From positions 372,001 to 436,000 of the forward strand of contig NZ_JARHTP010000005.1 in assembly GCF_029223485.1 (NCBI RefSeq): a DNA stretch of 64,000 nt. Reading direction: 5' to 3'. The DNA comes from Streptomyces coacervatus (GTDB lineage: Bacteria; Actinomycetota; Actinomycetes; Streptomycetales; Streptomycetaceae). The notes beneath the pieces were generated by a model, which did no database searches, was not told where the DNA came from, and worked only from the letters and a program-made list of their open reading frames with translations. The first letter of the stretch is position 1; each line of letters starts with the position of its first letter. The position numbers and the translations under genes were made by a program. Of this stretch, positions 32,129-40,716 are shown in pieces.

Positions 32129-33357
32129 CGGAGCGTCACCGGCACCGACGAGAAGCGGCGCAGGGCGAGACCGGGCACCCGCGTCGGGGCGCCGGACAGG
32201 CGTACGCCGGGGTAGTGGGCGTAGAGCCGGCCCAGCACCACCTCCAGCTCGATACGGGCCAGGGCCGCGCCCAGGCAGTAGTGCGCGCCGAGCCCGAAGC
32301 TGAGCGGCCGCTCGTCGGCTCGGTCCAGGATCAGCCGGTGCGGGTCGGGGAAGTGCTCCGGGTCGCGGTTGGCGGCGCCGAGCAGGGCCACCACGGCCGT
32401 CCCCTTGGGCAGCGGAACTCCCCCGACGACGGTGTCCTCCAGGGCCACCCGGCGGGACATCTGGATGGATCCGTCGAAGCGGGTGAGTTCGTCGATGGCC
32501 GGACCCAGCAGGGCGGGGTCCTCGCGGAGCCGGGCGAGCTGGTCGGGGTGCCGGTCCAGGGCCACCAGCGCGTTGCCGATCATGCCGGCCGTCGTCTCGA
32601 ATCCGGCGGCGAACAACAGCACCAGGGTGTCGACCAGTTCGTCCTCGGTCAGCCGGTCCCCGTCGGTGTCGCGGACCGCCACCAGGGCCGACGTCATGTC
32701 GTCCTGCGGGTCCTGGCGGCGCTCGGCGATCAGCTTCGCGAAGTAGGCGCGGATGGCGAGGAAGGCGGCGTCCCCCTCGGCCAGTTCCTCCTCGCTCACC
32801 ACGACCTCGAACATCACCCCGCACTTGCGGACCCAGTCGCGGAACGGCGGCAGATCCTCCTCGGGCACGCCCAGCAGCTGGGCCATGACCGCGATCGGGA
32901 TCGGCAGCGCGAGCGCCGACTGGAGGTCCACCGTCCCGCCCTCGGCGGCCTCGGCGGCCAGCGACTCCAGGATGCCGTCGGCGAGTTCGGTGATGTAGGA
33001 GCGCAGGCTCTCGATGCGCCGGGCGGTGAAGGCGTAAGAGACCAGACGGCGCAGCCGGGAGTGGTCGGGAGGGTTGTTTCCGATCATGGTGGAGTACACG
33101 TGCCGCAGCAACGGGTGCTCCCGCCAGCCCGGCTGGTTGGCGTCGAACCAGAAGGAGTCCGCCATGCCGAACGCGTCGCCCAGCAGCACCTGCCTGCACT
33201 CCGGATAGGCCGATACGAAGCACGCCCCCAGCTCGCTGAGGAAGACCGGAGCGGTATCGCGGAGCAGGTCGTACGAGGGGAAGGGGTTCTCCTTGCCCTC
33301 GGGAGTGATCATGGACAGCAGGGCGGCCTCGGCGGCCGGAGCTGCGGCAAGGGTCAT
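32125..33357 (-). CDS. Cytochrome P450
   Basis: 410 residues, class I bacterial P450. Heme ligand Cys361 in FGLGAHYCLGAALAR, I-helix AAGFETTAGM (oxygen-activating threonine), K-helix ELTRFD (ExxR). No ferredoxin gene lies nearby, so electrons must come from elsewhere. It probably hydroxylates or epoxidises the acyl chain or the finished tetronate. It is 50 bp downstream of the methyltransferase and overlaps the FAAL start. Confidence 0.95.
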   Translation of the reverse strand: MTLAAAPAAEAALLSMITPEGKENPFPSYDLLRDTAPVFLSELGACFVSAYPECRQVLLGDAFGMADSFWFDANQPGWREHPLLRHVYSTMIGNNPPDHSRLRRLVSYAFTARRIESLRSYITELADGILESLAAEAAEGGTVDLQSALALPIPIAVMAQLLGVPEEDLPPFRDWVRKCGVMFEVVVSEEELAEGDAAFLAIRAYFAKLIAERRQDPQDDMTSALVAVRDTDGDRLTEDELVDTLVLLFAAGFETTAGMIGNALVALDRHPDQLARLREDPALLGPAIDELTRFDGSIQMSRRVALEDTVVGGVPLPKGTAVVALLGAANRDPEHFPDPHRLILDRADERPLSFGLGAHYCLGAALARIELEVVLGRLYAHYPGVRLSGAPTRVPGLALRRFSSVPVTLR

Positions 33358-33407
33358 CAGTGCCTCCAAGTCGGGACGGGACGGACCAGGGCCTCGGGCC
33401 GCCCGGA

Positions 33408-34580
33408 TCAGGCGGGGAACGCCTCGCGGGGGATCCAGCCGGGGCTGGGCTGTTCGTGGTTCGCGCCCTTCTCCACGAAGGCGACGTTGTGGTGGAAGTG
33501 CACGCCGGTCACGTGGTGCGCGGCAGGGGGCAGTTCGGCCGGGGAGCCGGACCGGTACTCGCGGTGGTGCAGCAGATCCACCAGCGAGGCCATCAGGCCC
33601 AGGGAGGTCGCGGCGTCCTGGGTGCCGAGCGGGCTGCCGCCGTAGCCGGGCCAGTACGAGGTCTGGATGTCCTCGACGACATAGAGGCCGCCCTCGCGCA
33701 CATGCGGGAAGAGCGCCTCGAACGAGGTGCGGACATGGCCGTTGACATGGCTGCCGTCGTCGATGACCACGTCGAACGGGCCCAGTTCCGCGGCCAGGGC
33801 GGCCAGGAACTCCGGGTCGCTCTGATCGCCCCGGACGGTGCGCACGCGCGGCCCGAGCGTCTGAGGCTTGCGGTACAGATCGAGGCCGTAGACCAGTCCG
33901 CGCCGGAAGTACCGCTGCCACATCAGCAGCGAGCCCCCGCCGAAGGACTCGTCGGCATAGCCGCCGACGCCGATCTCCAGCACCCGCACCGGCTCGTCGC
34001 GCAGCGCCCGGAAGTACCGGTCGTAGTGGCGGGTGTACCAGTGCACACCGCCCCACTTGTCGGAACCGGCGGCGACCGCCCACCGGCCCAGGTCGCACTC
34101 GGTGGCCGAGCAGGCCGCCAGCAGGGCCTCCACGCCCTGCACCGAGGGGCCCATCTCCTTGGCCAGCGCGGAGATGTCACTCGTCTCCGGCCAGTCGATC
34201 TCCACCTGCGGCGGGGCGGGCCGCAGCCCGTCGCGCGGTCCGAAGAGCGACCGCAGCAGCTCGCCCAGGTCGTAGGTGACCGTGACGGCCGTCCGCGACG
34301 GGCGGCCGGGGATCACCTCGGTCCGTTCGCCACGGGCCGTCACCTCGTAGTCCGCCAACTGCCCGTCGTACCGGATCCGCAGATGCACCGCGGCCGGGAC
34401 CGCCTGCTGCGGCGGGTCCCAGCGCACCGGGATCTCCCGCACCGCGACGGCCGACGCCCGCGCGAAGCCGACCTCGCCCACCGCGGCGGCCAGCCCGCGC
34501 GGGCCGGCCCCCACTGCGGTCACCAGGGCCTCGACCGCGTCCCAGTCCTCCCAGTCGTCCCGTCCAGAGGTGCTCCTCAT
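33408..34580 (-). CDS. SAM-dependent O-methyltransferase, MycE-like
   Basis: 390 residues. The N-terminal 150-residue domain precedes a Rossmann methyltransferase with SDKWGGVHWYTRHYDRYF near residue 170, VLEIGVGGYADES near 200 and VIDDGSHVNGH near 275. This combination matches MycE, the metal-dependent methyltransferase that acts on a macrolide sugar. No glycosyltransferase or deoxysugar genes lie in the window, so the acceptor here is more likely a hydroxyl or enol of the tetronate product. It is the first gene of the minus-strand operon and is divergent from the FkbH gene. Confidence 0.85.
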   Translation of the reverse strand: MRSTSGRDDWEDWDAVEALVTAVGAGPRGLAAAVGEVGFARASAVAVREIPVRWDPPQQAVPAAVHLRIRYDGQLADYEVTARGERTEVIPGRPSRTAVTVTYDLGELLRSLFGPRDGLRPAPPQVEIDWPETSDISALAKEMGPSVQGVEALLAACSATECDLGRWAVAAGSDKWGGVHWYTRHYDRYFRALRDEPVRVLEIGVGGYADESFGGGSLLMWQRYFRRGLVYGLDLYRKPQTLGPRVRTVRGDQSDPEFLAALAAELGPFDVVIDDGSHVNGHVRTSFEALFPHVREGGLYVVEDIQTSYWPGYGGSPLGTQDAATSLGLMASLVDLLHHREYRSGSPAELPPAAHHVTGVHFHHNVAFVEKGANHEQPSPGWIPREAFPA

Positions 34581-34729
34581 GGCCGACCCTCCTCAGGTCC
34601 GTCGGGGCAGTTCACGGCGACAACCGCCGACCAGACCTTGCGGCAGAGGGCTTAAGAACCGCCTATTCCGGCCATCGAGCCGTACGCAGGCGGGGCGTAA
34701 GGACGCCTTCCTACGGTTTCCCCGCAGCT

Positions 34730-34774
34730 CCGCCTCCGCCCGCCGGGCGGCCCCCGGCCCGCGGGCGGAGGCGG
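34730..34774 (+). promoter_or_regulatory. Perfect 14-bp inverted repeat in the FkbH leader
   Basis: Left arm CCGCCTCCGCCCGC (34730-34743), right arm at 34761-34774, 17-nt loop, ending 33 bp before the FkbH GTG. In RNA it would form a very stable stem just before the ribosome site GAGGAAGGAAG. It lies in the 227-bp divergent promoter region of the two main operons (34581-34807). Confidence 0.55.
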
Positions 34775-34807
34775 GATTCCCGATCCGAGGATCCGAGGAA
34801 GGAAGCC

Positions 34808-36688
34808 GTGAATCACGCCGTACCGCCGCTGGCCGAACTGCGTGCCCTCAGACGCGAGGGGCTGGCCCACGACCCGGGCCGCACCCGCGCACTGCTGGGC
34901 GCGCTGGAGGATCCCCTGGACCTGGAGGCCGCCGGAGCCCTGCTCGCCGGGCCGGCGGCACGCGAGCAGCTGGAGCGGGCGCCCGGACTGACCGGCCGCC
35001 GGGTCGCGCTGCTGGGCAGTTCCACCCTGGACCAGTTGCCGCATCTGCTGACCGCGGCCATGGTCCGCGACGGGATGGTCCCCGCCGTGCGGTCGGCCGG
35101 CTTCGACCAGTGGCAGTGGGAAATCCTGTCCGGCGCACCGGAGTTGAGGGAGCACCGGCCGGACCTGACGGCGCTGCTCCTCGACGACCACGCCCTCTAC
35201 GGCCGTGTCGCCGACCCCCTGGACATCGACGCCGTCGAGGCGGCCTGCGCCGAACTCCCCGGCACCCTGCGCGAGTGGACCGCCGCAGCCCACGAACTGC
35301 TGGGCGGGCTCACCGTCCTGTGCACGATCCCGCTCGGTCCGCTCGGCCGCGACCGGATCGTGGACTACCGCACCAAGGCCCGGCTGGACGCCGCCTGGCA
35401 CCGGATGAACGCGGCGATCCTGGAGCTCGGCGGCGCGCTGCCCGCCACCGTGGTCCTGTCCCACGACGGCATCGCCGCGCACGCCGGGGGCACGGTCTTC
35501 GGCAGCCACCGGATGCGGCACATCGCGGGCCAGATCTTCGCGCCCCGATTCCTTACGGCGTACGCCGACGAGCTGTCCCGCGTGGCGCGCGCCCAGCTGG
35601 GCGCTGCCAGGAAGTGCCTCGTACTGGATCTGGACAACACCCTCTGGGGCGGAATCCTCGGCGACGACGGCATCGCCGGACTGCGCATCGGCGGCTCCTA
35701 TCCGGGCTCGGCCCACCGCGAACTCCAGGAAACAGCAAGGGACTTGGCCGCCCAGGGGGTGGTTCTCGCGATCGCCTCCAAGAACGACGACGAACCGGTG
35801 CGCGAGGCTCTCGCCACCCATCCGGACATGGTCCTGTCGCCGTCCTCCTTCGCGGCGATACGCGCCGGCTGGGACCCCAAGCCCGGCAATGTGCGCGAGA
35901 TCGCCGCCGAGCTGAACCTCGGCCTCGATGCACTGGTCTTCGTCGACGACTCACCCGTCGAGCGCGGCCTGATGCGCAGCGCCCTGCCCGAGGTGACGAC
36001 CGTCGAACTGCCCCCCGACCCGGCCGGCCACGCCGCCCACCTGGCCGCCCGCGGCGACTTCGCGGTCCTCGCCCTCACCGGCGAGGACCGCGACCGCGCC
36101 CGCCTCTACCAGGCTCGCGCCCGTCGTGCCGAGGCGCGCGCGGACGCCACCGACCTCCAGGAATACCTCCAGGACCTCGGCTCCCGGCTGACCCTGGAGG
36201 CGGCGGGCCCGCTGAACACCGAGCGCATCAGCCATCTCTTCGGCAAGACCAACCAGTTCAACCTGACCGGCCGCCGCTACGCGCCCGACGACATCGCCGG
36301 TCCCGCCGCGGGCACCGGCTTCTACGCCGCCCGGCTCACCGACCGCTTCGGCGACAACGGCCTGGTCGCGGCCCTCGCGCTCAGCGGGCAACCGGACAGC
36401 GGCTGGCGGATCGACAACCTGGTGCTGAGCTGCCGGGTCTTCTCACGCGGCGTCGAGGACTGCCTCATCGCCCTGCTGCTGAACGCCGCCCGGCGCCGCG
36501 GCGCCCCGGCCGTGCTGGCCGGGTTCCGCCCCACACCCAAGAACCGGCGGTTCGCCGACTTCTACCTCCGGCACGGCTTCACCGAGGCCGTACCCGGCCG
36601 GGAGTTCCGCCATGACCTCGACGACATCGCCGGGCCGCCGCACTGGATCGAGATCGCCGAGCCCGAAGGAGCCTTCCATGCCCACTGA
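34808..36688 (+). CDS. FkbH-family HAD protein, glyceryl-ACP synthase
   Basis: 626 residues. An N-terminal SGNH-like region (ALLGSSTLDQLPH) is followed by the HAD-IIIC domain with DLDNTLWGGILGDDG near residue 278 and SKNDD near 323, then FVDDSPVERGLM, then a GNAT-like C-terminal third (NGLVAALALSG, RGVEDCLIALLL). FkbH proteins dephosphorylate 1,3-bisphosphoglycerate and load glycerate on an ACP. The ACP gene overlaps its 3' end, and no methoxymalonyl genes (FkbG/I/K) are present, so tetronate formation fits better than methoxymalonyl supply. The GTG at 34808 follows GAGGAAGGAAGCC. Confidence 0.95.
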   Translation: MNHAVPPLAELRALRREGLAHDPGRTRALLGALEDPLDLEAAGALLAGPAAREQLERAPGLTGRRVALLGSSTLDQLPHLLTAAMVRDGMVPAVRSAGFDQWQWEILSGAPELREHRPDLTALLLDDHALYGRVADPLDIDAVEAACAELPGTLREWTAAAHELLGGLTVLCTIPLGPLGRDRIVDYRTKARLDAAWHRMNAAILELGGALPATVVLSHDGIAAHAGGTVFGSHRMRHIAGQIFAPRFLTAYADELSRVARAQLGAARKCLVLDLDNTLWGGILGDDGIAGLRIGGSYPGSAHRELQETARDLAAQGVVLAIASKNDDEPVREALATHPDMVLSPSSFAAIRAGWDPKPGNVREIAAELNLGLDALVFVDDSPVERGLMRSALPEVTTVELPPDPAGHAAHLAARGDFAVLALTGEDRDRARLYQARARRAEARADATDLQEYLQDLGSRLTLEAAGPLNTERISHLFGKTNQFNLTGRRYAPDDIAGPAAGTGFYAARLTDRFGDNGLVAALALSGQPDSGWRIDNLVLSCRVFSRGVEDCLIALLLNAARRRGAPAVLAGFRPTPKNRRFADFYLRHGFTEAVPGREFRHDLDDIAGPPHWIEIAEPEGAFHAH

Positions 36689-37013
36689 TACGGAGCCTGC
36701 CATGCCCACGGATTCCGGCGTGCCCACCGATGCCGAGCCCGTCGATTCCCGCTCCATGGCCGTCGACTGCGGCTCCATGGCCGTCGACGTCGCCCGGATC
36801 GTCGCCGACCTCCTGGACGTGGACCAGGCCGGGCTGACACCGGCCACCCTGCTCGCCGACATCGAGGGCTGGGACTCGGTCAACCAGCTGCGGCTGCTGC
36901 TCCATCTGGAACGCGATCTGTCCGCCCCCCTCGACTACGACCGGTTCCTGAGTGCGGCCTCCCTCGCCGACCTGGTCCTGCTCGCCCGGCACACCGCGGC
37001 CGGCACCGCGTGA
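36678..37013 (+). CDS. Acyl carrier protein for the glyceryl unit
   Basis: 111 residues. The first 35 are a repetitive acidic Met/Pro/Thr/Asp leader (MPTDTEPAMPTDS), unusual for an ACP. The carrier core follows, with DIEGWDSVNQLRLLL holding the phosphopantetheine serine. AAGGAG sits 6 nt before the ATG at 36678, which overlaps the FkbH gene by 11 bp. Internal in-frame ATG codons at 36702 and 36756 are possible alternative starts. The FkbH-ACP pair is the classic glyceryl-ACP unit. Confidence 0.9.
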   Translation: MPTDTEPAMPTDSGVPTDAEPVDSRSMAVDCGSMAVDVARIVADLLDVDQAGLTPATLLADIEGWDSVNQLRLLLHLERDLSAPLDYDRFLSAASLADLVLLARHTAAGTA

Positions 37014-37765
37014 CCGCCGTCGCCTCCGCACTGCCCCGGGCCCGCCGCGGCACCTGGGCCTTCCTGGACGTGGCCCGCCGCACCTGCCACGTCCACCTCC
37101 TGACGGACGTCGACGCCACCGCCCTGGTCCGGGCCCGGGCCGCGGCGCCCCATCTCTCGTACGTCAGCTTCGTCGCGAAGGCCGCCGCCGACACGGTCGC
37201 CGCCCATCCGCAGGCCGGCGCGCTGCTGCACGGCGGGCGGCTGCACCCCCGGCTGACCGTGCTGGACGACATCCACGTCAAGATCCTCTTCGACCGGACG
37301 GACAAGGGGCAGCGCTGCGTCCTGTCCGGCACCGTCGCGGCGGCCCAGCTCCTGACGGTGGACGACATCCAGCGCCGGGTCGACTCCTACAAGAACGCCC
37401 CCCTCAGCGACGACGGCCCGTTCCGCGCCGCCCTGCGCCTCGGACGCCTGCCGCTGCCCGCCGCCCGCCTGCTCTACGGGGCGGCCCTGCGTAATCCCGA
37501 GCGCCGGGCCCAGGTCCAGGGGACGCTCTCGGTGACCTCCGTCGGCCAGGAGCCGGTACGCGCCGTGCTGCCCATGATCTCCGGCCCCCTCGGCTTCGGC
37601 TTCGGCCGTATCACCGAGTCCGCGGTCGTGCGCGACGGCGCCCTCACCGTGGCCCCGGTCCTCACCCTCTCGCTCGCGTTCGACCACCGCGTCCTCGACG
37701 GAGCCCTGGCCGCCCAGGTGCTCGCCCACGTCAAACGCCGTCTCGAAACATGGGAAACTCCGTGA
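37010..37765 (+). CDS. E2-type (2-oxoacid dehydrogenase) acyltransferase, Agg4-like
   Basis: 251 residues, just the catalytic domain of a dihydrolipoyl acyltransferase, without lipoyl or peripheral-subunit domains. The active-site signature FDHRVLDGA gives His226 and Asp230. In agglomerin and related tetronate pathways such a protein acetylates the primary hydroxyl of the tetronate ring, priming it for elimination. The next gene encodes the hydrolase family that performs that elimination, so the pair probably makes a 5-methylidene tetronate. The GTG start overlaps the ACP stop (GTGA). Confidence 0.88.
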   Translation: MTAVASALPRARRGTWAFLDVARRTCHVHLLTDVDATALVRARAAAPHLSYVSFVAKAAADTVAAHPQAGALLHGGRLHPRLTVLDDIHVKILFDRTDKGQRCVLSGTVAAAQLLTVDDIQRRVDSYKNAPLSDDGPFRAALRLGRLPLPAARLLYGAALRNPERRAQVQGTLSVTSVGQEPVRAVLPMISGPLGFGFGRITESAVVRDGALTVAPVLTLSLAFDHRVLDGALAAQVLAHVKRRLETWETP

Positions 37766-38895
37766 CCGACTCCGCCGCCGCGCTCCGACTCGCCGAGGCC
37801 AAGAGCTTCGTGGGCCTGCATGCCCGGCACATGGGACTGCGCACGCGCCGCGTCCAGGACACCCTGCGCCGCATCACCGCACTCGACGGCGAGCAGCCCG
37901 GGAGCTGGCTCGCCGAATGGACCCGGCCGGCCGAGGAGCAGCTGCGCCGCGGCCACCACCAGGCCGCCGCCGATCACTACAACCTCGCCCGCTTCCCCTG
38001 CGCCGACACCGCGGCCAAACGGCGCGCCGAACAGCTGGCCGCGCAGAGCATGCTCGGACTGCTGCGCACCCGCCGGCACGGCCGCCGCCAGACCCTCGTC
38101 CACGAAGGACGGGAGGTCACCTTCCTGTTCGGCCCCGGCCGCCGCCGATCGGCACCCCTCGTCGTGATGATGGGCGGCATCGTCTCCCTCAAGGAACAGT
38201 GGGGGAGCCTGCTCGCCGCCGTACCGAGAGCCGGATGCGCCGTCGCCGTCGCGGACTTTCCCGGCGTGGGCGAGAACGGTGTGCCCTACTCCCGCACCGC
38301 CGGCCGGGTGTTCAGCGCCCTGATCGACGCCGTCGCGGGCGACTGCGACGCCGGCCGCACGCTCGTCGTGGCCCCGTCCTTCGCCGGCCATCTCGCGCTG
38401 AAGCAGGCGCCCGACGACCCCCGCATCAAGGGCGTGGTCACGGTCGGAGCTCCCCTGCAGGAGTTCTTCGTCGACCCCCACATCCGCGCCGCGATGCCCC
38501 GGATCACCCGCGCCGCACTGGAGCACACCTGCGGCCTGCCGCCCGAGCGCCTCGACGCGCAGCTGGCCGAACTGGCCCTGTCCCACGACGAGTTGGCCGA
38601 CCTGGATCTTCCCGTGCACTACCTCGCCAGTCTCCGCGACGAGATCATCCCCACCACCGAGTGGCGCCGGGCGGCGGCGCTCAACCCCCGGTGGCGCGTG
38701 CACGCGTTCGACGACGTGCACGGCTCCCCACGGCATGTCACCCGGATCCGGGCCATGATCCTCGGCGACATCCTGGCCCACGCCGGCCGTCGCCACACGG
38801 CCAGGACCCTGGGGACCCTGCAGGCGATCCGGCCCCTGCACGCGGTCGGACCCCTCATCCGCCCCCGCCCGGCCCGCACCGGACACGCCTCATGA
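37762..38895 (+). CDS. Alpha/beta hydrolase, Agg5-like acetate-eliminating enzyme
   Basis: About 377 residues. An N-terminal helical cap (1-125) precedes the hydrolase core: APLVVMMGGIVSLKEQW (oxyanion region), FPGVGEN, VVAPSFAGHLAL (nucleophile elbow, Ser in APSFAG and not GxSxG), SLRDEIIP (acid) and DDVHGS (His). FrsA-like hydrolases of this type follow the E2-like acyltransferase in tetronate clusters and eliminate acetate to form the exocyclic double bond. The GTG at 37762 overlaps the upstream stop; an ATG at 37750 is an alternative. Confidence 0.87.
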   Translation: MTDSAAALRLAEAKSFVGLHARHMGLRTRRVQDTLRRITALDGEQPGSWLAEWTRPAEEQLRRGHHQAAADHYNLARFPCADTAAKRRAEQLAAQSMLGLLRTRRHGRRQTLVHEGREVTFLFGPGRRRSAPLVVMMGGIVSLKEQWGSLLAAVPRAGCAVAVADFPGVGENGVPYSRTAGRVFSALIDAVAGDCDAGRTLVVAPSFAGHLALKQAPDDPRIKGVVTVGAPLQEFFVDPHIRAAMPRITRAALEHTCGLPPERLDAQLAELALSHDELADLDLPVHYLASLRDEIIPTTEWRRAAALNPRWRVHAFDDVHGSPRHVTRIRAMILGDILAHAGRRHTARTLGTLQAIRPLHAVGPLIRPRPARTGHAS

Positions 38896-39671
38896 ACGCC
38901 TTCATCCGCCCTCGCCCGGTGAACGCCCCTGCCCTGCGGCTGATCGGCTTCCACCACGCGGGCGGCTCCGCGGGCTCGTACCACCGCATGGGCCGCCATC
39001 TGCCGGACGACTGGGACCTGTTGCTGTACGACCTCCCGGGCCGGGGCAGGCGGCATGCCGAGCCGCCGGCGGGCGACTGGGCAACCGTGCTCCGGCGCGT
39101 CCTGGCCGACCTGGCCGACCTGGACCCCTCGGACGAGGTGCCGACCGCGTTCTTCGGGCACAGCTTCGGTGCCGTCGTAGCCCTGGAAACGGCCCGGGCG
39201 CTCGCCGAGGCCGGACGGCCGCCGGTGTGGGTGGGCGTCTCCGGCCACCTCCCGCCGAGCGTGCGCCCGCCGTACCGCCTCACCGAACTCGACGATCCCG
39301 AGCTCCTGAACACCCTGGTCACGATGGGCGGCGTCCCCCGCCCCCTGGCCGAGATGCCGGAGGTGGCGCTACGACTGCTCCGCCTCACCCGGGCCGACCT
39401 GCACGCCGCCGAGTCCTACGCGCCGGCCCCGGACCGCCACGCCCTGCCGTGCCCCCTGACCGTGTTCGGCGGCAGCAGCGACCCCTGGGCCCCCCGCCCG
39501 CAGATGGGCGGCTGGGCCCGCGAAACCCGGGCCGCCTGCCGCTGGCGGTACTTCCCCGGCGGACACTTCTACCTCCTGGGCCCCGCCCTCCCGAAGATCA
39601 CCGTCGAAGTGGTGTCCGAGATCCGCCGAGCCGCTCCCCGCGCCGTCTGGGGTGACCCGGCATGCGCCTGA
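38892..39671 (+). CDS. Type II thioesterase
   Basis: 259 residues. FHHAGGSAGSYH at residue 20, nucleophile GHSFGA near 97, FGGSSDPWAP near 195 (acid) and PGGHFYLL near 222 (His). This is the standard editing thioesterase of PKS and NRPS clusters, removing stalled or wrong acyl groups from carrier proteins. No TE domain is fused to the PKS, and tetronate formation releases the chain by itself, so editing fits better than product release. Overlaps the hydrolase gene by ATGA. Confidence 0.94.
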   Translation: MNAFIRPRPVNAPALRLIGFHHAGGSAGSYHRMGRHLPDDWDLLLYDLPGRGRRHAEPPAGDWATVLRRVLADLADLDPSDEVPTAFFGHSFGAVVALETARALAEAGRPPVWVGVSGHLPPSVRPPYRLTELDDPELLNTLVTMGGVPRPLAEMPEVALRLLRLTRADLHAAESYAPAPDRHALPCPLTVFGGSSDPWAPRPQMGGWARETRAACRWRYFPGGHFYLLGPALPKITVEVVSEIRRAAPRAVWGDPACA

Positions 39672-40699
39672 CCGAAGTCACCGTCCTGTCCTCCACGAAA
39701 CCACACGCCCTCTGGTGCCTCCTGACCACGCACCCGGAGCCGGCAGCGCCGTCCGGTGCCGGGGCCGGGTCGGCTCCGCGGGACACGTGGCCGGTGGGGG
39801 CCGCGCTGCCGGCCGGCACCTCCGCGGGGCCGGCTCCCCGGGACACACGGCCGGTGGGGATCGCGTCGCCGTCCGGCGCCCCCGCGAGTCCGGGCCCCCG
39901 GGACACCGGGAGCCCCGCGGCCCCGTTGTTCTCCACCGGTGACGTGCTCGCCCCCGCCCCGACCACACCCCCGACGGCGTCCACGACCCCGCCCCCCGCC
40001 GAGGGCCCGGCACGGCGACTGGCGCTTCAGCTGCTGGAACGAGCCCAGGAGGACGACGCCCCGACCCCTCGCTGGTACCTGCTGGCCGAGCCCGAGGAAC
40101 CCCCCTGCTCGGCCGCCGCCCTGACCGAGCTGGGAGAGGCCCTGCGGCAAGCTCTCACCGCGCACAGCTGCCATCACGAGGTCGTCCGTTCGCTGGCCGC
40201 CGACGACACGCTGACCGTGGTCTGCTCCAGCCGGCACAGGCTCCCGCCGAGCGGGTCCGCCCCCCAACGGCTCCCCACCTACTACCCCCAACTCCTCGAA
40301 CGCATCGGCCAACTCGCGGACCAGGGGCTGCGGGCCGCCGCCATCACCCGTCGTCTCCGGGACGAGGGGTTCGCCCAGGCCCCCGGCCGCGACGACCGGA
40401 TCAGCCTCCGTACCGTCCAGCGTCTGCTCCACGAGGACCTGAGCCTCCCGCTCCAGACGCGCTACCGGCGAGGGCCCGCGCCGGGAGAGGAGCCCGGTCC
40501 CGACGAATGGTGGCTCCGGGACCTCGCGATCGAACTCTCCATGCCCACCATCACCCTCTACACCTGGGTCCGCCGGGGCTGGGTACGCGACGCCCGCAAA
40601 GAGACCCGCCCCCCGTACCGCTGGATAGTCCGCGCCGACGACAACGACATCGCCGCCCTGCGCGAACGCCGCTTCCGCAACTCGGCCCAGGTGCAATGA
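39662..40699 (+). CDS. DNA-binding protein with recombinase-like C-terminus
   Basis: 345 residues. The first 110 are a Pro/Ala/Gly-rich, repeat-derived segment. The C-terminal half reads LERIGQLADQGLRAAAITRRLRDEGF and WWLRDLAIELSMPTITLYTWVRRGWVRDARKE, two helix-turn-helix-like segments that resemble the C-terminal parts of large serine recombinases or transposases. The catalytic serine domain of such enzymes is not present. It may be a recombinase remnant turned regulator, or a decayed mobile-element gene, at the edge of the cluster. The start overlaps the thioesterase stop by 10 bp. Confidence 0.6.
   Translation: MRLTEVTVLSSTKPHALWCLLTTHPEPAAPSGAGAGSAPRDTWPVGAALPAGTSAGPAPRDTRPVGIASPSGAPASPGPRDTGSPAAPLFSTGDVLAPAPTTPPTASTTPPPAEGPARRLALQLLERAQEDDAPTPRWYLLAEPEEPPCSAAALTELGEALRQALTAHSCHHEVVRSLAADDTLTVVCSSRHRLPPSGSAPQRLPTYYPQLLERIGQLADQGLRAAAITRRLRDEGFAQAPGRDDRISLRTVQRLLHEDLSLPLQTRYRRGPAPGEEPGPDEWWLRDLAIELSMPTITLYTWVRRGWVRDARKETRPPYRWIVRADDNDIAALRERRFRNSAQVQ
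39755..39915 (+). repeat. 60-bp imperfect tandem repeat
   Basis: The motif CCGCGGGACAC / CCCCGGGACAC recurs at about 39776, 39836 and 39896, a 60-bp period (20 residues: PRDT-x-PVG...). It encodes the low-complexity N-terminal region of the protein at 39662. Confidence 0.7.
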
Positions 40700-40716
40700 C
40701 CCGGAGAGAGACAGAC

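Noticed and set aside
33408..34580. Sugar O-methyltransferase implying a glycosylated product
   Set aside because: Similarity to MycE is real, but no glycosyltransferase or deoxysugar genes occur in the window, so a sugar cannot be claimed.
34808..37013. FkbH and ACP as a methoxymalonyl-ACP supply
   Set aside because: The partner enzymes of that pathway (acyl and hydroxyacyl dehydrogenases of the FkbI/FkbK type, and FkbG) are not beside it, and the E2-like and hydrolase genes point to tetronate formation. The acyl dehydrogenases at 26794 and 28485 are of the large FAAL-linked type.
39662..40699. A functional serine recombinase
   Set aside because: Only C-terminal-like helices are visible; the catalytic domain with its nucleophilic serine is replaced by a low-complexity repeat.
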